Below, piece after piece: positions 24,626 to 34,183 of a stretch of 64,000 nt of DNA. Position 1 is the first letter of the stretch; every line of letters begins with the position of its first letter. The translations under genes were made by a program, and so were the position numbers. The DNA is from Oscillospiraceae bacterium (GTDB taxonomy: Bacteria > Bacillota > Clostridia > Oscillospirales > CAG-272), in contig SVSJ01000006.1 of assembly GCA_015064355.1 (NCBI GenBank), positions 1 through 64,000 on the forward strand, given 5' to 3'. Below the pieces are notes generated by a model. It was not told the origin of the DNA, searched no databases, and saw only the letters and a list, made by a program, of their open reading frames with translations.

Positions 24626-25996
24626 ATGCAACTTATCTACAAGCCCCAAGACAAACCCAAGTTTGGCCAGCTGATCGTATTTGCTATTCAGCAGCTTCTT
24701 GCGATCATGGCAGCTACAATCGCTGTTCCCGCTATCGTTGGTAACGGTATGACCGCTTCTGCCGCTCTCTTCGGCGCAGGTGCAGGCACTATTATCTACC
24801 AGCTTTTCACAAAGTTTAAGAGCCCTGTATTCCTTGGCTCATCCTTCGCATTCATCGGTTCTATGGCTACCGCTTTTGCCGGAGCTGCTTCTATGTCTCT
24901 CGGTTATCTCGGTCTCCTTCTCGGTGCTTTTTTCGCAGGTCTCGTATACGTTATCATCGCTATCGTAGTTAAGTTCGCAGGCGTTAAGTGGATCAACAAG
25001 CTTATGCCCCCCGTTGTTATCGGTCCCACAGTTGCTCTCATCGGTCTTTCCCTTGCAGGCGCTGCTGTTAATGACGTATTCTCCTACGGTCCCCAGGACG
25101 GCAACGGTTCCTTCATTATGTCCGGCAGCGCATGGGTTTCCTTCATCTGCGCTATGGTTACTCTCGTAGTAGTTATCCTCTGCTCCGTTTACGGCAAGAA
25201 GATGGCAAAGCTTATCCCCTTCATCATCGGTATCCTCGCAGGCTACGCTGTTGGCCTCGTATTCACTCTCATCGGTATCGCTACAGACAACGCTAACCTT
25301 ATGATCATTGATTTTGCCCCCTTCAAGGCTCTCGTTGCTGACGGCGTTAACCTCAGCACATTCCTTGCTGTGCCCAAGTTCACATTCCTTGAAGCTATCA
25401 AGGGTGTCGGCGACTTCAGCTGGTCCTACGTTGCTACAATCGCTGTTGCATTCGTTCCCGTTGCATTCGTTGTATTTGCTGAGCACATCGCAGACCACAA
25501 GAACCTCTCCACAATTATCGAGCAGGAACTTCTTGAAGAACCCGGTCTCCACAGAACACTTCTCGGTGACGGTGTTGGTTCTATCGTTGGCGCTATCTTC
25601 GGTGGTTGTCCCAACACAACATACGGTGAATCCGTTGGTTGCGTAGCTATCACAAGAAACGCTTCCATCGTTACAATCACCACAACCGCTATTATGGCGA
25701 TCCTCGTTTCCTTCATTTCCCCCTTCGTTGCATTCCTTGATTCCATCCCCGGCTGCGTAATGGGTGGCGTTTGCATCACTCTCTACGGCTTCATCGCAGT
25801 TTCCGGTCTCAAGATGATCCAGAAGGTTAACCTTGAAGATCACGCAAATCTCTTCACAGTTGCTGCAATCCTTATCCCCGGTATCGGCGGTATGGCTATG
25901 GCAATCGGCAAGGTTACTATCACAGCTATCGCTTGCTCTCTCATTCTCGGTATCATTGTTAACATCATTCTTAACAAGGGCAGACAGGCTGAATAA
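24626..25996 (+). CDS. NCS2 nucleobase permease (uracil/xanthine permease family)
   Basis: 456 residues from ATG 24626, after GGAGGAAGTT. Twelve or more membrane helices. The N-terminal QQLLAIMAATIAVPAIVG and the central FAEHIADHKNLS with conserved Glu/His, and the later GCPNTTYGES, match UraA/PbuX-type proton symporters; GCPNTTYGE favours a uracil-type transporter. Imports free nucleobases. Codon use is strongly biased, suggesting high expression. Monocistronic, between its own promoter and terminator. Confidence 0.92.
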   Translation: MQLIYKPQDKPKFGQLIVFAIQQLLAIMAATIAVPAIVGNGMTASAALFGAGAGTIIYQLFTKFKSPVFLGSSFAFIGSMATAFAGAASMSLGYLGLLLGAFFAGLVYVIIAIVVKFAGVKWINKLMPPVVIGPTVALIGLSLAGAAVNDVFSYGPQDGNGSFIMSGSAWVSFICAMVTLVVVILCSVYGKKMAKLIPFIIGILAGYAVGLVFTLIGIATDNANLMIIDFAPFKALVADGVNLSTFLAVPKFTFLEAIKGVGDFSWSYVATIAVAFVPVAFVVFAEHIADHKNLSTIIEQELLEEPGLHRTLLGDGVGSIVGAIFGGCPNTTYGESVGCVAITRNASIVTITTTAIMAILVSFISPFVAFLDSIPGCVMGGVCITLYGFIAVSGLKMIQKVNLEDHANLFTVAAILIPGIGGMAMAIGKVTITAIACSLILGIIVNIILNKGRQAE

Positions 25997-26016
25997 TCAA
26001 ATTAAGACAAAAAATT

Positions 26017-26047
26017 ACCGCATGGCAAAACGTCATGCGGTTTTTTG
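26017..26047. terminator. Bidirectional terminator after the permease gene
   Basis: ACCGCATG (26017-26024) and CATGCGGT (26034-26041), A-run left and T-run right; also serves the converging lipoprotein gene. Confidence 0.85.
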
Positions 26048-26051
26048 TTTG

Positions 26052-28058
26052 TTATTTTGTGTATTTTCCGTCTATTGCGGTGTTGTTTTCGGTGATATAA
26101 AGACGGTAGCGGGGGGAATTTGGGATGTCCGCCTTACTAACGCCCACACAAACAAACCAATCCACTCCAACATCGGCGCCAAAGTTCAGCGTATCAAGGG
26201 AAACCGTCAGAAGTTTTCCCTCCTCTACCGTAACACTTGTAATAACGTTGCCGGTATTGTAGTGTCCTTGGCTGAAGTGAATAAAGATCAGTGCGTTTTC
26301 GTTAAACCATTCAGCGTTGTACGGTGCGGTCAATCCTTCAAAGGTTATCGTGTTAGAGGTTATGTAGTATATTGATTCATCGAAAACAAGCTTTTCATTT
26401 ATCTCACTAACGAAAGCTGCATAGCTGTCATAGTCGGTAAAAACCGACATATCACCGTATAGTGACGAACTTTCTTTTGTGGAATAATCGAAAATGTCCT
26501 GTGGAGTGTATTCAGAGTTCCAGATAAATGCCATATCTCCAAGCATCTCGTATTTGACTTCGTTTGCTACCCGGTTGTCTTTGGAGTATTTATCATACCC
26601 TATATCCCACTTGTCGAGATCATCTATCGATATTCTTCCCGCGGCAAGTGCGTTACCTACACTCTCCATAGTGTCGTCGGCATATATGACTACCACTGCC
26701 GCTTCATAAGGTGTATGAAGAACGTACCAATACTTATCATCCTCATAGATCGTGTCATAGGTATCGTCGTACATTCCGCCCCCGAAGTCGTTTTTCAATT
26801 CCCCACTTGCCACTCGGTCGTATATAACTTTTACACCCGTAGTTCCTTTATACTGATTCGACTCAGTATAATAATCAATTCCGAATCTGTCGAGATCTTC
26901 TATGGTCGCACGTCCTGCGGAAAGCGCCAACCACACAGGCTCAGTTGAACCGTCTTCGTAAACTGCAATAACAAGATCTTTTATCCAGTTCATAAAGAAA
27001 TATTCGTATTCATCATCTGCATAAAATTTCTGGCCTGCGGTCGAATACTCACAATCTGTGACAGCGGTTAAATCTATGATATTTACAAGAGTGGATTTAC
27101 CGGAGTCATCCTTTGATTCTTTGTAATAACTGATCCCGAATCTGTCGAGGTCTTCGATCGTTGCTCTGCCGGATGTTAATGCGTCCTTCACGTTTTCCTG
27201 CCAGCCGGCTTCGTAGATCACCACGATGTACTCGCTCTTCAATGAGGAGAAAATGTAGCGGTAGGTCTCGTCCTCGTAGAACACCTCTTCCATCTCCGCA
27301 GTCTCAATGCCGTACTCAACAGACCAGTCCGTGATATTCGCGATAGGCATTGGGGTTTTAACAGCAGGCTTATCTACGGTGATATAGTCTATGTTATACA
27401 GTTTCAACTGATCAACGCCAAGGAGTCCCATCTCCAGCGCTTCACGTATGGTGTAGATCATGTCGTTACTGCACTGGACTATTACGTACTCGCTTTTGAT
27501 ACTTGGGAAGTAGTACATGGAATACTCGTCTTCCCAGAATTTCTCGAGAGCATCATCTGTGGGAATCCCATCGGTAACAGTGCGGTCTATGACCTGAATA
27601 ACGTACACAGGTCTAACACGCTCTTCTTTATAGTAGCCGATGCCGAAACGGTCAAGGTCGGTTATGGTGATTCGACCCTCTCCAAGTGCTTCTTTAGCTG
27701 GCTGTGTAGTGCCGTCGGAGTAATGCACTATAACGTACTGGCTTTTGATGCTGGGGAAATAATAATTATAGTATTCGTCAGAATAAAAGCCCTCCAGCGC
27801 ATCTGCCGTGACTATGTCCCCGTTTTCAGTAAGATCAACTATGTCTACAATCTCAACCACTTCGGGCACGGGCGTGTCCTCTTCCGTGTCAGGTGTGGTT
27901 TCGGGAATCTCCGGGAACGGGTCGGTGGGATAGGGGCCTGTGGGATATGGTTCAGTTACCCAACCGTCAGGCAAGTCGCCGGTATCCTCTGTGCAGCCAA
28001 CAAGACAAACTGCCCACGCAATGACAATAACCATAAACAGTAATGCAATTTTCTTCAT
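26052..28058 (-). CDS. Lipoprotein A: five copies of an unrecognised ~75-residue repeat plus C-terminal PrcB-like domain
   Basis: 668 residues. Signal peptide with lipobox CLVGC (lipidated Cys22), Pro/Thr/Asp/Glu-rich linker (23-66), then five repeats at about 66-144, 150-227, 239-314, 325-399 and 408-491. Each has the core Y-YYFPSIKS-YVIV-Y-DGT, KEAL, then GRATIEDLDRFGI-YYKE. The C-terminal ~165 residues contain NAEWFNENALIFIHFSQG and FVCVGVSKADI, a segment also found inside lipoprotein B and reminiscent of PrcB-type domains. Surface-located by its lipobox. I do not recognise the repeat family; binding or sensing is a guess. Confidence 0.8.
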   Translation of the reverse strand: MKKIALLFMVIVIAWAVCLVGCTEDTGDLPDGWVTEPYPTGPYPTDPFPEIPETTPDTEEDTPVPEVVEIVDIVDLTENGDIVTADALEGFYSDEYYNYYFPSIKSQYVIVHYSDGTTQPAKEALGEGRITITDLDRFGIGYYKEERVRPVYVIQVIDRTVTDGIPTDDALEKFWEDEYSMYYFPSIKSEYVIVQCSNDMIYTIREALEMGLLGVDQLKLYNIDYITVDKPAVKTPMPIANITDWSVEYGIETAEMEEVFYEDETYRYIFSSLKSEYIVVIYEAGWQENVKDALTSGRATIEDLDRFGISYYKESKDDSGKSTLVNIIDLTAVTDCEYSTAGQKFYADDEYEYFFMNWIKDLVIAVYEDGSTEPVWLALSAGRATIEDLDRFGIDYYTESNQYKGTTGVKVIYDRVASGELKNDFGGGMYDDTYDTIYEDDKYWYVLHTPYEAAVVVIYADDTMESVGNALAAGRISIDDLDKWDIGYDKYSKDNRVANEVKYEMLGDMAFIWNSEYTPQDIFDYSTKESSSLYGDMSVFTDYDSYAAFVSEINEKLVFDESIYYITSNTITFEGLTAPYNAEWFNENALIFIHFSQGHYNTGNVITSVTVEEGKLLTVSLDTLNFGADVGVDWFVCVGVSKADIPNSPRYRLYITENNTAIDGKYTK

Positions 28059-28084
28059 AATGATCCCTCCTTTGTTTATCTATC

Positions 28085-29425
28085 TTATCGATCCTTTGAA
28101 ACTTTATAATATTCCACACCAAATTTTTCAAGATCATCTGTTGTCATACAGTTCCGGTATAAAGCTTCCTTCACTGTAACGTAACTATTGTTTGATAAAA
28201 AAGCGATAACGTATTTTCCTTTTCTTCCTCGATAATAATACTCATATTCTGCGTCTTCAAAGAATAATTCGTCCTCGCCACTATATGACAAATTTTCCGT
28301 CTCTGTTCTGTCAATAACATATATAGCCGAAAGTTTGCCTTTGAGGTCATCCGGAGTATTTGGGACTTTATAGTACAGTATACCAAATCGCTCAAAATCT
28401 TCGACTGCAGTGTAGTAATACTCTGCTTCCTTGAGTTTAACACTCATTCCGTCATTGTATTCGAGAATTATGTAATCACTCTTTACACCTGGCAGATAGT
28501 AGCGGTATTCGTGGTCATTTTTGAATTGCTCAAGTGACAAGTCATATCCAATATCTCCTCGCGCCGTCATGTCTGTCACATTGCAAACTGAGCGTTCGAA
28601 AAACGCATCGTATATATCGCACTTTTCCATGTCAGATTTCGCTATGCTTATAAATATAAAGCGATTAATGTCACATTTTTCGTAGCCCGGCTCGATATTC
28701 ATTTGAACGGTTAGGATATATCCCAAAGGGTCTCCACCGCAGAAGGAACCAACCCCATATTCGGAATAATCGTCAACTGCAAGCTGTGATACTTCACATT
28801 TTGCTGAACGATCAGATTCTACCAGATTCATAATTATAAGAGAGTTTTTCTCAAACCATTCCGGGGTGTATTCATCTATTACAGCAACAAATTCATCTGA
28901 TTTTTCTTTGTTGTCAGCATAAGCTTGCTTCACCTCATCAGAGAAAGAGAAGAATGATTCAAAACCGCTGAACACCGCCATTGGTATATGCACACAGCCT
29001 TGAAAATCAGAATATTCAGTAGCGTTAACAGCGTACTTTGAAAAAAATACGGTCTGTCCTATGTTTTCGAATTCTGCTGATTTATATTTGGGGTACTTGG
29101 GCTTTATCTCCACGTTGTATTCGATTCCATAGCGGTCGAGGTCATTTATCACAATATATTCTCTATCGAGAGCTTCTTTCACGTCACACGTCGTTCCGTC
29201 AGATAATTCAACAATTATATACTGGCTAATTATATTGTTGAAATAATAATACTTATCCTCATCCTCATAAAAGGTTTCAAGGGCTGGTTGTATCATCAGA
29301 GATTCGTAGTCTAGCCTGTTGTATATGTTAACAACAATTGGTTCACGTAAAGGCGGTGAATTCGTGGTACTGCATCCACAAAAAACGAGTAGCAATGTAA
29401 ATAATACAAGTACTAACCCTCTCAT
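28085..29425 (-). CDS. Lipoprotein B: three copies of the same repeat around a PrcB-like domain
   Basis: 446 residues. Signal peptide with cysteines at FCGC (lipidated Cys18 likely). Repeats at about 31-106, 279-354 and 366-442, each with Y-YYF, YIIVE/YVIA and DLDRYGIEY-type ends. Between repeats 1 and 2 (about 110-275) lies the domain shared with lipoprotein A (TPEWFEKNSLIIMNL ... FIFISIAKSDM). First gene of the pair: 26 bases separate it from lipoprotein A, and both have the same translation leader (AAACAAAGGAGG then ATTATG), so the pair arose by duplication with domain reshuffling. Confidence 0.8.
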   Translation of the reverse strand: MRGLVLVLFTLLLVFCGCSTTNSPPLREPIVVNIYNRLDYESLMIQPALETFYEDEDKYYYFNNIISQYIIVELSDGTTCDVKEALDREYIVINDLDRYGIEYNVEIKPKYPKYKSAEFENIGQTVFFSKYAVNATEYSDFQGCVHIPMAVFSGFESFFSFSDEVKQAYADNKEKSDEFVAVIDEYTPEWFEKNSLIIMNLVESDRSAKCEVSQLAVDDYSEYGVGSFCGGDPLGYILTVQMNIEPGYEKCDINRFIFISIAKSDMEKCDIYDAFFERSVCNVTDMTARGDIGYDLSLEQFKNDHEYRYYLPGVKSDYIILEYNDGMSVKLKEAEYYYTAVEDFERFGILYYKVPNTPDDLKGKLSAIYVIDRTETENLSYSGEDELFFEDAEYEYYYRGRKGKYVIAFLSNNSYVTVKEALYRNCMTTDDLEKFGVEYYKVSKDR

Positions 29426-29606
29426 AATGCTTCCTCCTTTGTTTATCTACACTTATTAGACGAAATCCACTGGCAAAAGTTCCGATAAATCCCCAAGTAT
29501 TTACTTTAATTAATATTGTAGTGGATTTCTTTGTCCGCTATGTGAACTGGTGGAAAATTTTTGCTGATTGTTTACATTTTTCGCTACTTGAAAAGGCGAT
29601 ATTTAT
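29426..29606. other. Divergent intergenic region of lipoprotein B and uxaB
   Basis: AT-rich; no protein-like frame. The lipoprotein promoter must lie here but I see no clear -35/-10 pair on the minus strand. Confidence 0.4.
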
Positions 29607-29635
29607 TTGACAAAGGGCAAGTTAGGTGGTATAAT
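29607..29635 (+). promoter_or_regulatory. Promoter of uxaB-uxaC
   Basis: TTGACA (29607-29612), 17-base spacer, TATAAT (29630-29635), both consensus. Confidence 0.88.
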
Positions 29636-29673
29636 GACAAGAGTATAGATTTTTTCATTTGGAGTAAACTATT

Positions 29674-31110
29674 ATGAAACAGTTAAACAAGAATAATTTC
29701 ACGAAGAAAACCAGACCTGTGAAGATCCTCCAGTTCGGAGAGGGTAACTTCCTCCGCGCTTTCGTTGAATGGATCATCCAGGATATGAACGATAAGGGCG
29801 TGATCGACGCCGGCGTTGCGGTAGTTCAGCCTATGCCTGTGGGCAGAGTCGAGAATCTTGAAGCGCAGAACGGTCTTTACACCGTTTGTCTCGAGGGTAT
29901 CGACAAGGGTGAGATCGTAAAGACCCGTCAGATCATTGACGTTCTCGAGGATTTCATCAATCCCTTTACACAGTATGACAAGTATCTCGAATACGCAAAG
30001 AGCGCAGACCTTGAAGTTGTTATCTCAAACACAACTGAGGCAGGTATCGCCCTGAATGCTGATGACACAGACTTCACAAAGTGCCCCGTAAGCTTCCCCG
30101 GAAAGCTTCTCGCATTCCTCAAGGCAAGATACGATCACTTTAACGGTGCTGAAGAAGCCGGTCTTGCAATAGTTCCCTGCGAGCTTATCGACCACAACGG
30201 CGCGGTACTTAAGGAAGTGCTGAATCAGCTTGCTGCGATCTGCGGCTACGATGCTGACTTCATTAACTGGATGAACAACGCAAATCACTTCACCGAAACT
30301 CTCGTTGACAGAATCGTTCCCGGTTATCCCCGCGACACAGTTGAGTCCATCTGGGAAGAAACCGGATTCAAGGACGACAACGTAGTTAAGGCTGAATGCT
30401 TCCACCTCTGGGTTCTTAAGAAGGAGCCTGTTGTTGAAGCACGCTTCCCTGCTGACAAGACGGGGCTTAACGTGATCTTCGCCGATGATATCACTCCCTA
30501 CAAGCAGCGCAAGGTAAAGATCCTTAACGGTTCTCACACAGCAATGGTGCCGATCGCTTACCTTTCCGGTATCGACACGGTTTCCGAAAGCCTTAACGAT
30601 CCCGACGTTGGTGAATTCGTGCGCCAGCTTATCTTCGATATCGTTAACCCCACTATTGACCTGCCACAGGATCAGATGAAATCCTTTGCAGACAGCGTTC
30701 TTGAAAGATTCAAGAATCCCTTTATCCGTCACGAGCTTATGTCTATTGCTCTGAACTCCACAACAAAGTTCAAGACAAGACTTCTTCCCACATACAACGA
30801 TTACATCGCAAAGTTCGGCAAGGCTCCCCGCCACATTCTCTTCGCATTTGCTTCTCTCGTAGTATTCTACCGTGGCAAGCGCAGAGACGCGGATATTGCT
30901 CTTAACGATGCTCCCGAATACATCGATTTCTGGACAAAGCTGTGGCAGAACGAATGTTACACAAAGATCGCAGAAGGCGCCCTTTCCGCATCCAATCTCT
31001 GGGATCAGAACCTTGCAACAGACGAAACCGTAGCACTTGTTGCATCCTACATCAAGGATATTATTGAAAACGGTGAACGCGCAGCACTTCAGAATTTTCT
31101 TAAAGCTTAA
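29674..31110 (+). CDS. uxaB: Tagaturonate reductase (altronate oxidoreductase)
   Basis: 478 residues. The mannitol-dehydrogenase-type N-terminal Rossmann domain reads LQFGEGNFLRAFVEWII (~19-35); the catalytic region has FHLWVLKKEP and KVKILNGSHTAM, where the Lys/Asn/His set of polyol dehydrogenases lies. It reduces tagaturonate to altronate with NADH in galacturonate catabolism. Followed by uxaC after 20 bases; together they handle pectin-derived hexuronate. No altronate dehydratase or KDG genes are in the window. Confidence 0.95.
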   Translation: MKQLNKNNFTKKTRPVKILQFGEGNFLRAFVEWIIQDMNDKGVIDAGVAVVQPMPVGRVENLEAQNGLYTVCLEGIDKGEIVKTRQIIDVLEDFINPFTQYDKYLEYAKSADLEVVISNTTEAGIALNADDTDFTKCPVSFPGKLLAFLKARYDHFNGAEEAGLAIVPCELIDHNGAVLKEVLNQLAAICGYDADFINWMNNANHFTETLVDRIVPGYPRDTVESIWEETGFKDDNVVKAECFHLWVLKKEPVVEARFPADKTGLNVIFADDITPYKQRKVKILNGSHTAMVPIAYLSGIDTVSESLNDPDVGEFVRQLIFDIVNPTIDLPQDQMKSFADSVLERFKNPFIRHELMSIALNSTTKFKTRLLPTYNDYIAKFGKAPRHILFAFASLVVFYRGKRRDADIALNDAPEYIDFWTKLWQNECYTKIAEGALSASNLWDQNLATDETVALVASYIKDIIENGERAALQNFLKA

Positions 31111-31130
31111 GAAAGATTGAGGATAAATTT

Positions 31131-32525
31131 ATGAAAAAATTTATGGATAAAGATTTTATTCTGGAAACCGAAACCGCTCAGAAGCTGTATCACGAATACG
31201 CGGCTGATATGCCCATTTTCGACTTCCATTGTCATCTGAACGTTCAGGAGATCTATGAAGACAAGAAGTTCCGCTCCATTACAGAGGCTTGGCTTGGCGG
31301 AGACCACTACAAATGGAGACTTATGAGACAGCTCGGTGTTGATGAAAGCTACATCACCGGCGACAAGAGCGACTGGGAAAAGTTCGCGAAATTTGCTGAG
31401 GTTATGCCCTACGCTATCGGCAACCCCATTTACCACTGGACTCACCTGGAGCTTCAGAGATTCTTCGGAATTGACGAACAGCTCTCTCCCGAGACTGCAA
31501 AGAGTATTTACGATCGCTGCAACGAAAAGCTCCAGACACTCACCGCTCGCCAGCTTATTAAGATGAGCAACGTTAAAAAGCTCTTCACCACTGACGATCC
31601 CGTTGACGATCTCCACTTCCACAAGCTTATCGCAGAGGACGAGTCCTTTGACGTGGTTGTTGGTCCTGCCTTCCGTCCCGACAAGGTTATTAACATTGAG
31701 CTTTCCACATATATTCCCTACATTGAAAAGCTTGGCGAAGTATCCGGAATCAAGATCGACTGCATCGAGAATCTTTGCAAGGCGCTTGAGAGCCGCGTGG
31801 AATTCTTCGATTCTATGGGTTGCGTCTGCTCCGACCACGCGCTTGACGTTGTAATGTACGCACCGGCTTCAGATGCTGATGCGGAAGCTGTATTCCAGAA
31901 GGCTATGAGCGGCAAGAAGCTTACTCCCACAGAAACCGAGCAGTACAAGGGATATATTCTCGTGTTCCTCGGCAAGCAGTACGCTAAGAGAAATTGGGTT
32001 CAGCAGTACCACATCGGTGCTCTCCGCAACAATTCCAAGAGATACATGAGCATTCTCGGTCCCGACACAGGATTTGACGCTATCGAGGATCAGACCTTCG
32101 CAAAGAAGCTGTCAATGCTCCTTGACAAGCTTGACTCCACAGACGAGCTTCCCAAGACTATTCTCTACTGCCTCAATCCAAGAGACAACGAAGTTCTCGC
32201 TACTATTATCAATTGCTTCCAGCAGGGTGGCGCCGTAAGCAAGATGCAGTTTGGCTCCGCTTGGTGGTTCAACGATCAGAAGGACGGTATGGAACGTCAG
32301 CTTATGGCTCTTTCTCAGGTTGCGCTTCTCTCAAAATTCGTTGGTATGCTTACCGACAGCCGCAGCTTCCTTTCCTACACACGTCACGAATATTTCAGAC
32401 GTATTCTCTGCAACATGCTCGGTAATCTCATCGAAAACGGTGAGTACCCCGCAAACGTTGAATTCGTAGGTCAGATCGTCCGCGACATTTGCTACAACAA
32501 CTCTATTGCTTATTTCACAAAGTAA
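31131..32525 (+). CDS. uxaC: Glucuronate (uronate) isomerase
   Basis: 464 residues. Amidohydrolase-fold signature FDFHCHLN (~28-35), then TDDPVDDL and CSDHALD motifs of UxaC. It isomerises galacturonate to tagaturonate and glucuronate to fructuronate, the step before UxaB. Co-transcribed with uxaB; ends at a terminator. Confidence 0.96.
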   Translation: MKKFMDKDFILETETAQKLYHEYAADMPIFDFHCHLNVQEIYEDKKFRSITEAWLGGDHYKWRLMRQLGVDESYITGDKSDWEKFAKFAEVMPYAIGNPIYHWTHLELQRFFGIDEQLSPETAKSIYDRCNEKLQTLTARQLIKMSNVKKLFTTDDPVDDLHFHKLIAEDESFDVVVGPAFRPDKVINIELSTYIPYIEKLGEVSGIKIDCIENLCKALESRVEFFDSMGCVCSDHALDVVMYAPASDADAEAVFQKAMSGKKLTPTETEQYKGYILVFLGKQYAKRNWVQQYHIGALRNNSKRYMSILGPDTGFDAIEDQTFAKKLSMLLDKLDSTDELPKTILYCLNPRDNEVLATIINCFQQGGAVSKMQFGSAWWFNDQKDGMERQLMALSQVALLSKFVGMLTDSRSFLSYTRHEYFRRILCNMLGNLIENGEYPANVEFVGQIVRDICYNNSIAYFTK

Positions 32526-32535
32526 ATAATAAAAC

Positions 32536-32567
32536 GCTGCTCTCGACCACGGGGGCAGCTTTTTTTA
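32536..32567 (+). terminator. Terminator after uxaC
   Basis: GCTGC (32536-32540) and GCAGC (32555-32559) with additional weak pairs, then TTTTTTT. Confidence 0.75.
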
Positions 32568-32698
32568 TCAAAAAATCTTATAAATTTTCCATAATTAAGT
32601 GGATTTTTTCCGTCTTATGTGTTATACTGTAAATTGTATAATTATATAAAGAGGATTTTTGAAAAAATACTGAAAAATCGGGAAAGCGAGGGAACTTT

Positions 32699-34183
32699 AT
32701 GAAAAAGAATATCGTCTTAACTGTGTGTGTTTCCTTGCTGATTTTTTGTGTTCTCACAGTTTGCGTATCTGCCGCGGAAGCTGATCACAACGGCGCGAAT
32801 ATTGAAAACGGCGGTTTCTCCGAGGGATACCTGATGAACGACGGAAACGAGCGCACGTACTCCACCTCCTGGGGTGAATCCTCTGTTACTGTAACAAGAG
32901 ATGACGGTTTAAACTCCTTGTACGTTGTGTTTGACAGACTCCCACCGGAGTGGATACTGACAGACTTATCAAACGGAGATTCCGTTGTATGCGGAAATAA
33001 CACTTTTCTTCACGAATTTGTAAACGTTGCAGAGCTTTTCGGATATGCCCCCGTGTCGGTCAAGCTGTCCTTTGACACGGGAGTTTCCATTGCGGAGATC
33101 TACGGTTTTGGCGCAGGTGAGCTCCCCGGATGGGTTCAGATATGGGAGCCTATCCTTGAGGAGGCAGATCTTCTTATGATTTCATCCCACTCTGATGACG
33201 AGCAGCTTTTCTTCGCAGGAGTTCTTCCCTATTACGCTGGGGAGCTTGGACTTCGGGTTCAAGTTGCATATGTAGTGAACCATTTTGATACGAGAATGCG
33301 CCCCCACGAGCAGCTTGACGGGCTTTGGGAGGTCGGTGTAAGAAATTACCCCATTATTCCAAAGTTCCCCGACCTTTATTCCGAGTCATACGAAGGGGCT
33401 GTTGCCGCTTTTGGTAATTACGGTTATTCATTCGACGATTTCTGCGAATATTTCACCGAGACCATTCGCCGCACAAAGCCACTTGTAATTATGACCCACG
33501 ATATTAACGGCGAGTACGGTCACGGCACACATATACTTTGCACAGCAGCTCTTCGCGAGTGCATTGAAAAGACCGCTGACGCCGCATACTTCCCGGATAG
33601 TGCTGTCAAGTACGGCGTGTGGGACGTGGAGAAGGTTTATCTCCATTTGTACGGCGAGAATCAGATCGTGATGGACTTCGACAAGCCCCTTGAGAAGTTT
33701 GGAGGCAAAACTGCTTTCCAAGTATCACAAGACGGATTCAAGCATCACACATCACAGCACTGGACCTGGTTCTACAAGTGGATCTACGGCAGCGGCTACA
33801 AGATCACAAAGGCTACAGAGATCACTACCTACTCACCTATTTATTACGGTCTTTACAGAACAACCGTTGGGTACGATGTTGTAGGCGGGGATTTCTTCGA
33901 AAACGTAAAGACATACGCAGTTCGCGAGGCTGAAGAGGCAGCACGTGAAACCGAGCCTGCTGTAACGGAAGCCCCCACCACAGAAGCTCCCGCCACCGTG
34001 CCATACGCCACAGACGCACCGACAACTGAAGCACCTGAAACTATACCGACTGACAATCCCGGGGATGGCACAAGGCTTGATCCGGTTATTGTAATCGTCG
34101 GTGTGGTGGTATTTATGGCAATTATTCTTATTACATCTATGATATTACTGAAAACACCTGACAAAAAACGGAGACACAGATGA
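32699..34183 (+). CDS. Secreted, membrane-anchored PIG-L family deacetylase
   Basis: 494 residues. Signal peptide (~1-25), a ~130-residue beta-rich N-terminal domain, then the PIG-L/LmbE domain with SSHSDDEQLFF (~161-171; the AHPDDE zinc motif) and GEYGHGTH (~270-277). A Thr/Pro/Ala/Glu-rich linker (~415-455) and a C-terminal membrane helix (~464-484) tether the enzyme outside. PIG-L enzymes remove N-acetyl groups from GlcNAc-containing glycans. Its stop overlaps the next start (ATGA), so it is translationally coupled to the glycosyltransferase. Confidence 0.9.
   Translation: MKKNIVLTVCVSLLIFCVLTVCVSAAEADHNGANIENGGFSEGYLMNDGNERTYSTSWGESSVTVTRDDGLNSLYVVFDRLPPEWILTDLSNGDSVVCGNNTFLHEFVNVAELFGYAPVSVKLSFDTGVSIAEIYGFGAGELPGWVQIWEPILEEADLLMISSHSDDEQLFFAGVLPYYAGELGLRVQVAYVVNHFDTRMRPHEQLDGLWEVGVRNYPIIPKFPDLYSESYEGAVAAFGNYGYSFDDFCEYFTETIRRTKPLVIMTHDINGEYGHGTHILCTAALRECIEKTADAAYFPDSAVKYGVWDVEKVYLHLYGENQIVMDFDKPLEKFGGKTAFQVSQDGFKHHTSQHWTWFYKWIYGSGYKITKATEITTYSPIYYGLYRTTVGYDVVGGDFFENVKTYAVREAEEAARETEPAVTEAPTTEAPATVPYATDAPTTEAPETIPTDNPGDGTRLDPVIVIVGVVVFMAIILITSMILLKTPDKKRRHR

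Noticed and set aside
24839..25843. 334-codon open frame opposite the nucleobase permease
   Set aside because: Composition (C, N, E, D-rich) is the antisense shadow of a membrane protein; no start signal.
30025..30834. 269-codon open frame opposite uxaB, and a similar one at 31107-31838 opposite uxaC
   Set aside because: Antisense shadows of well-identified genes with biased codon use.
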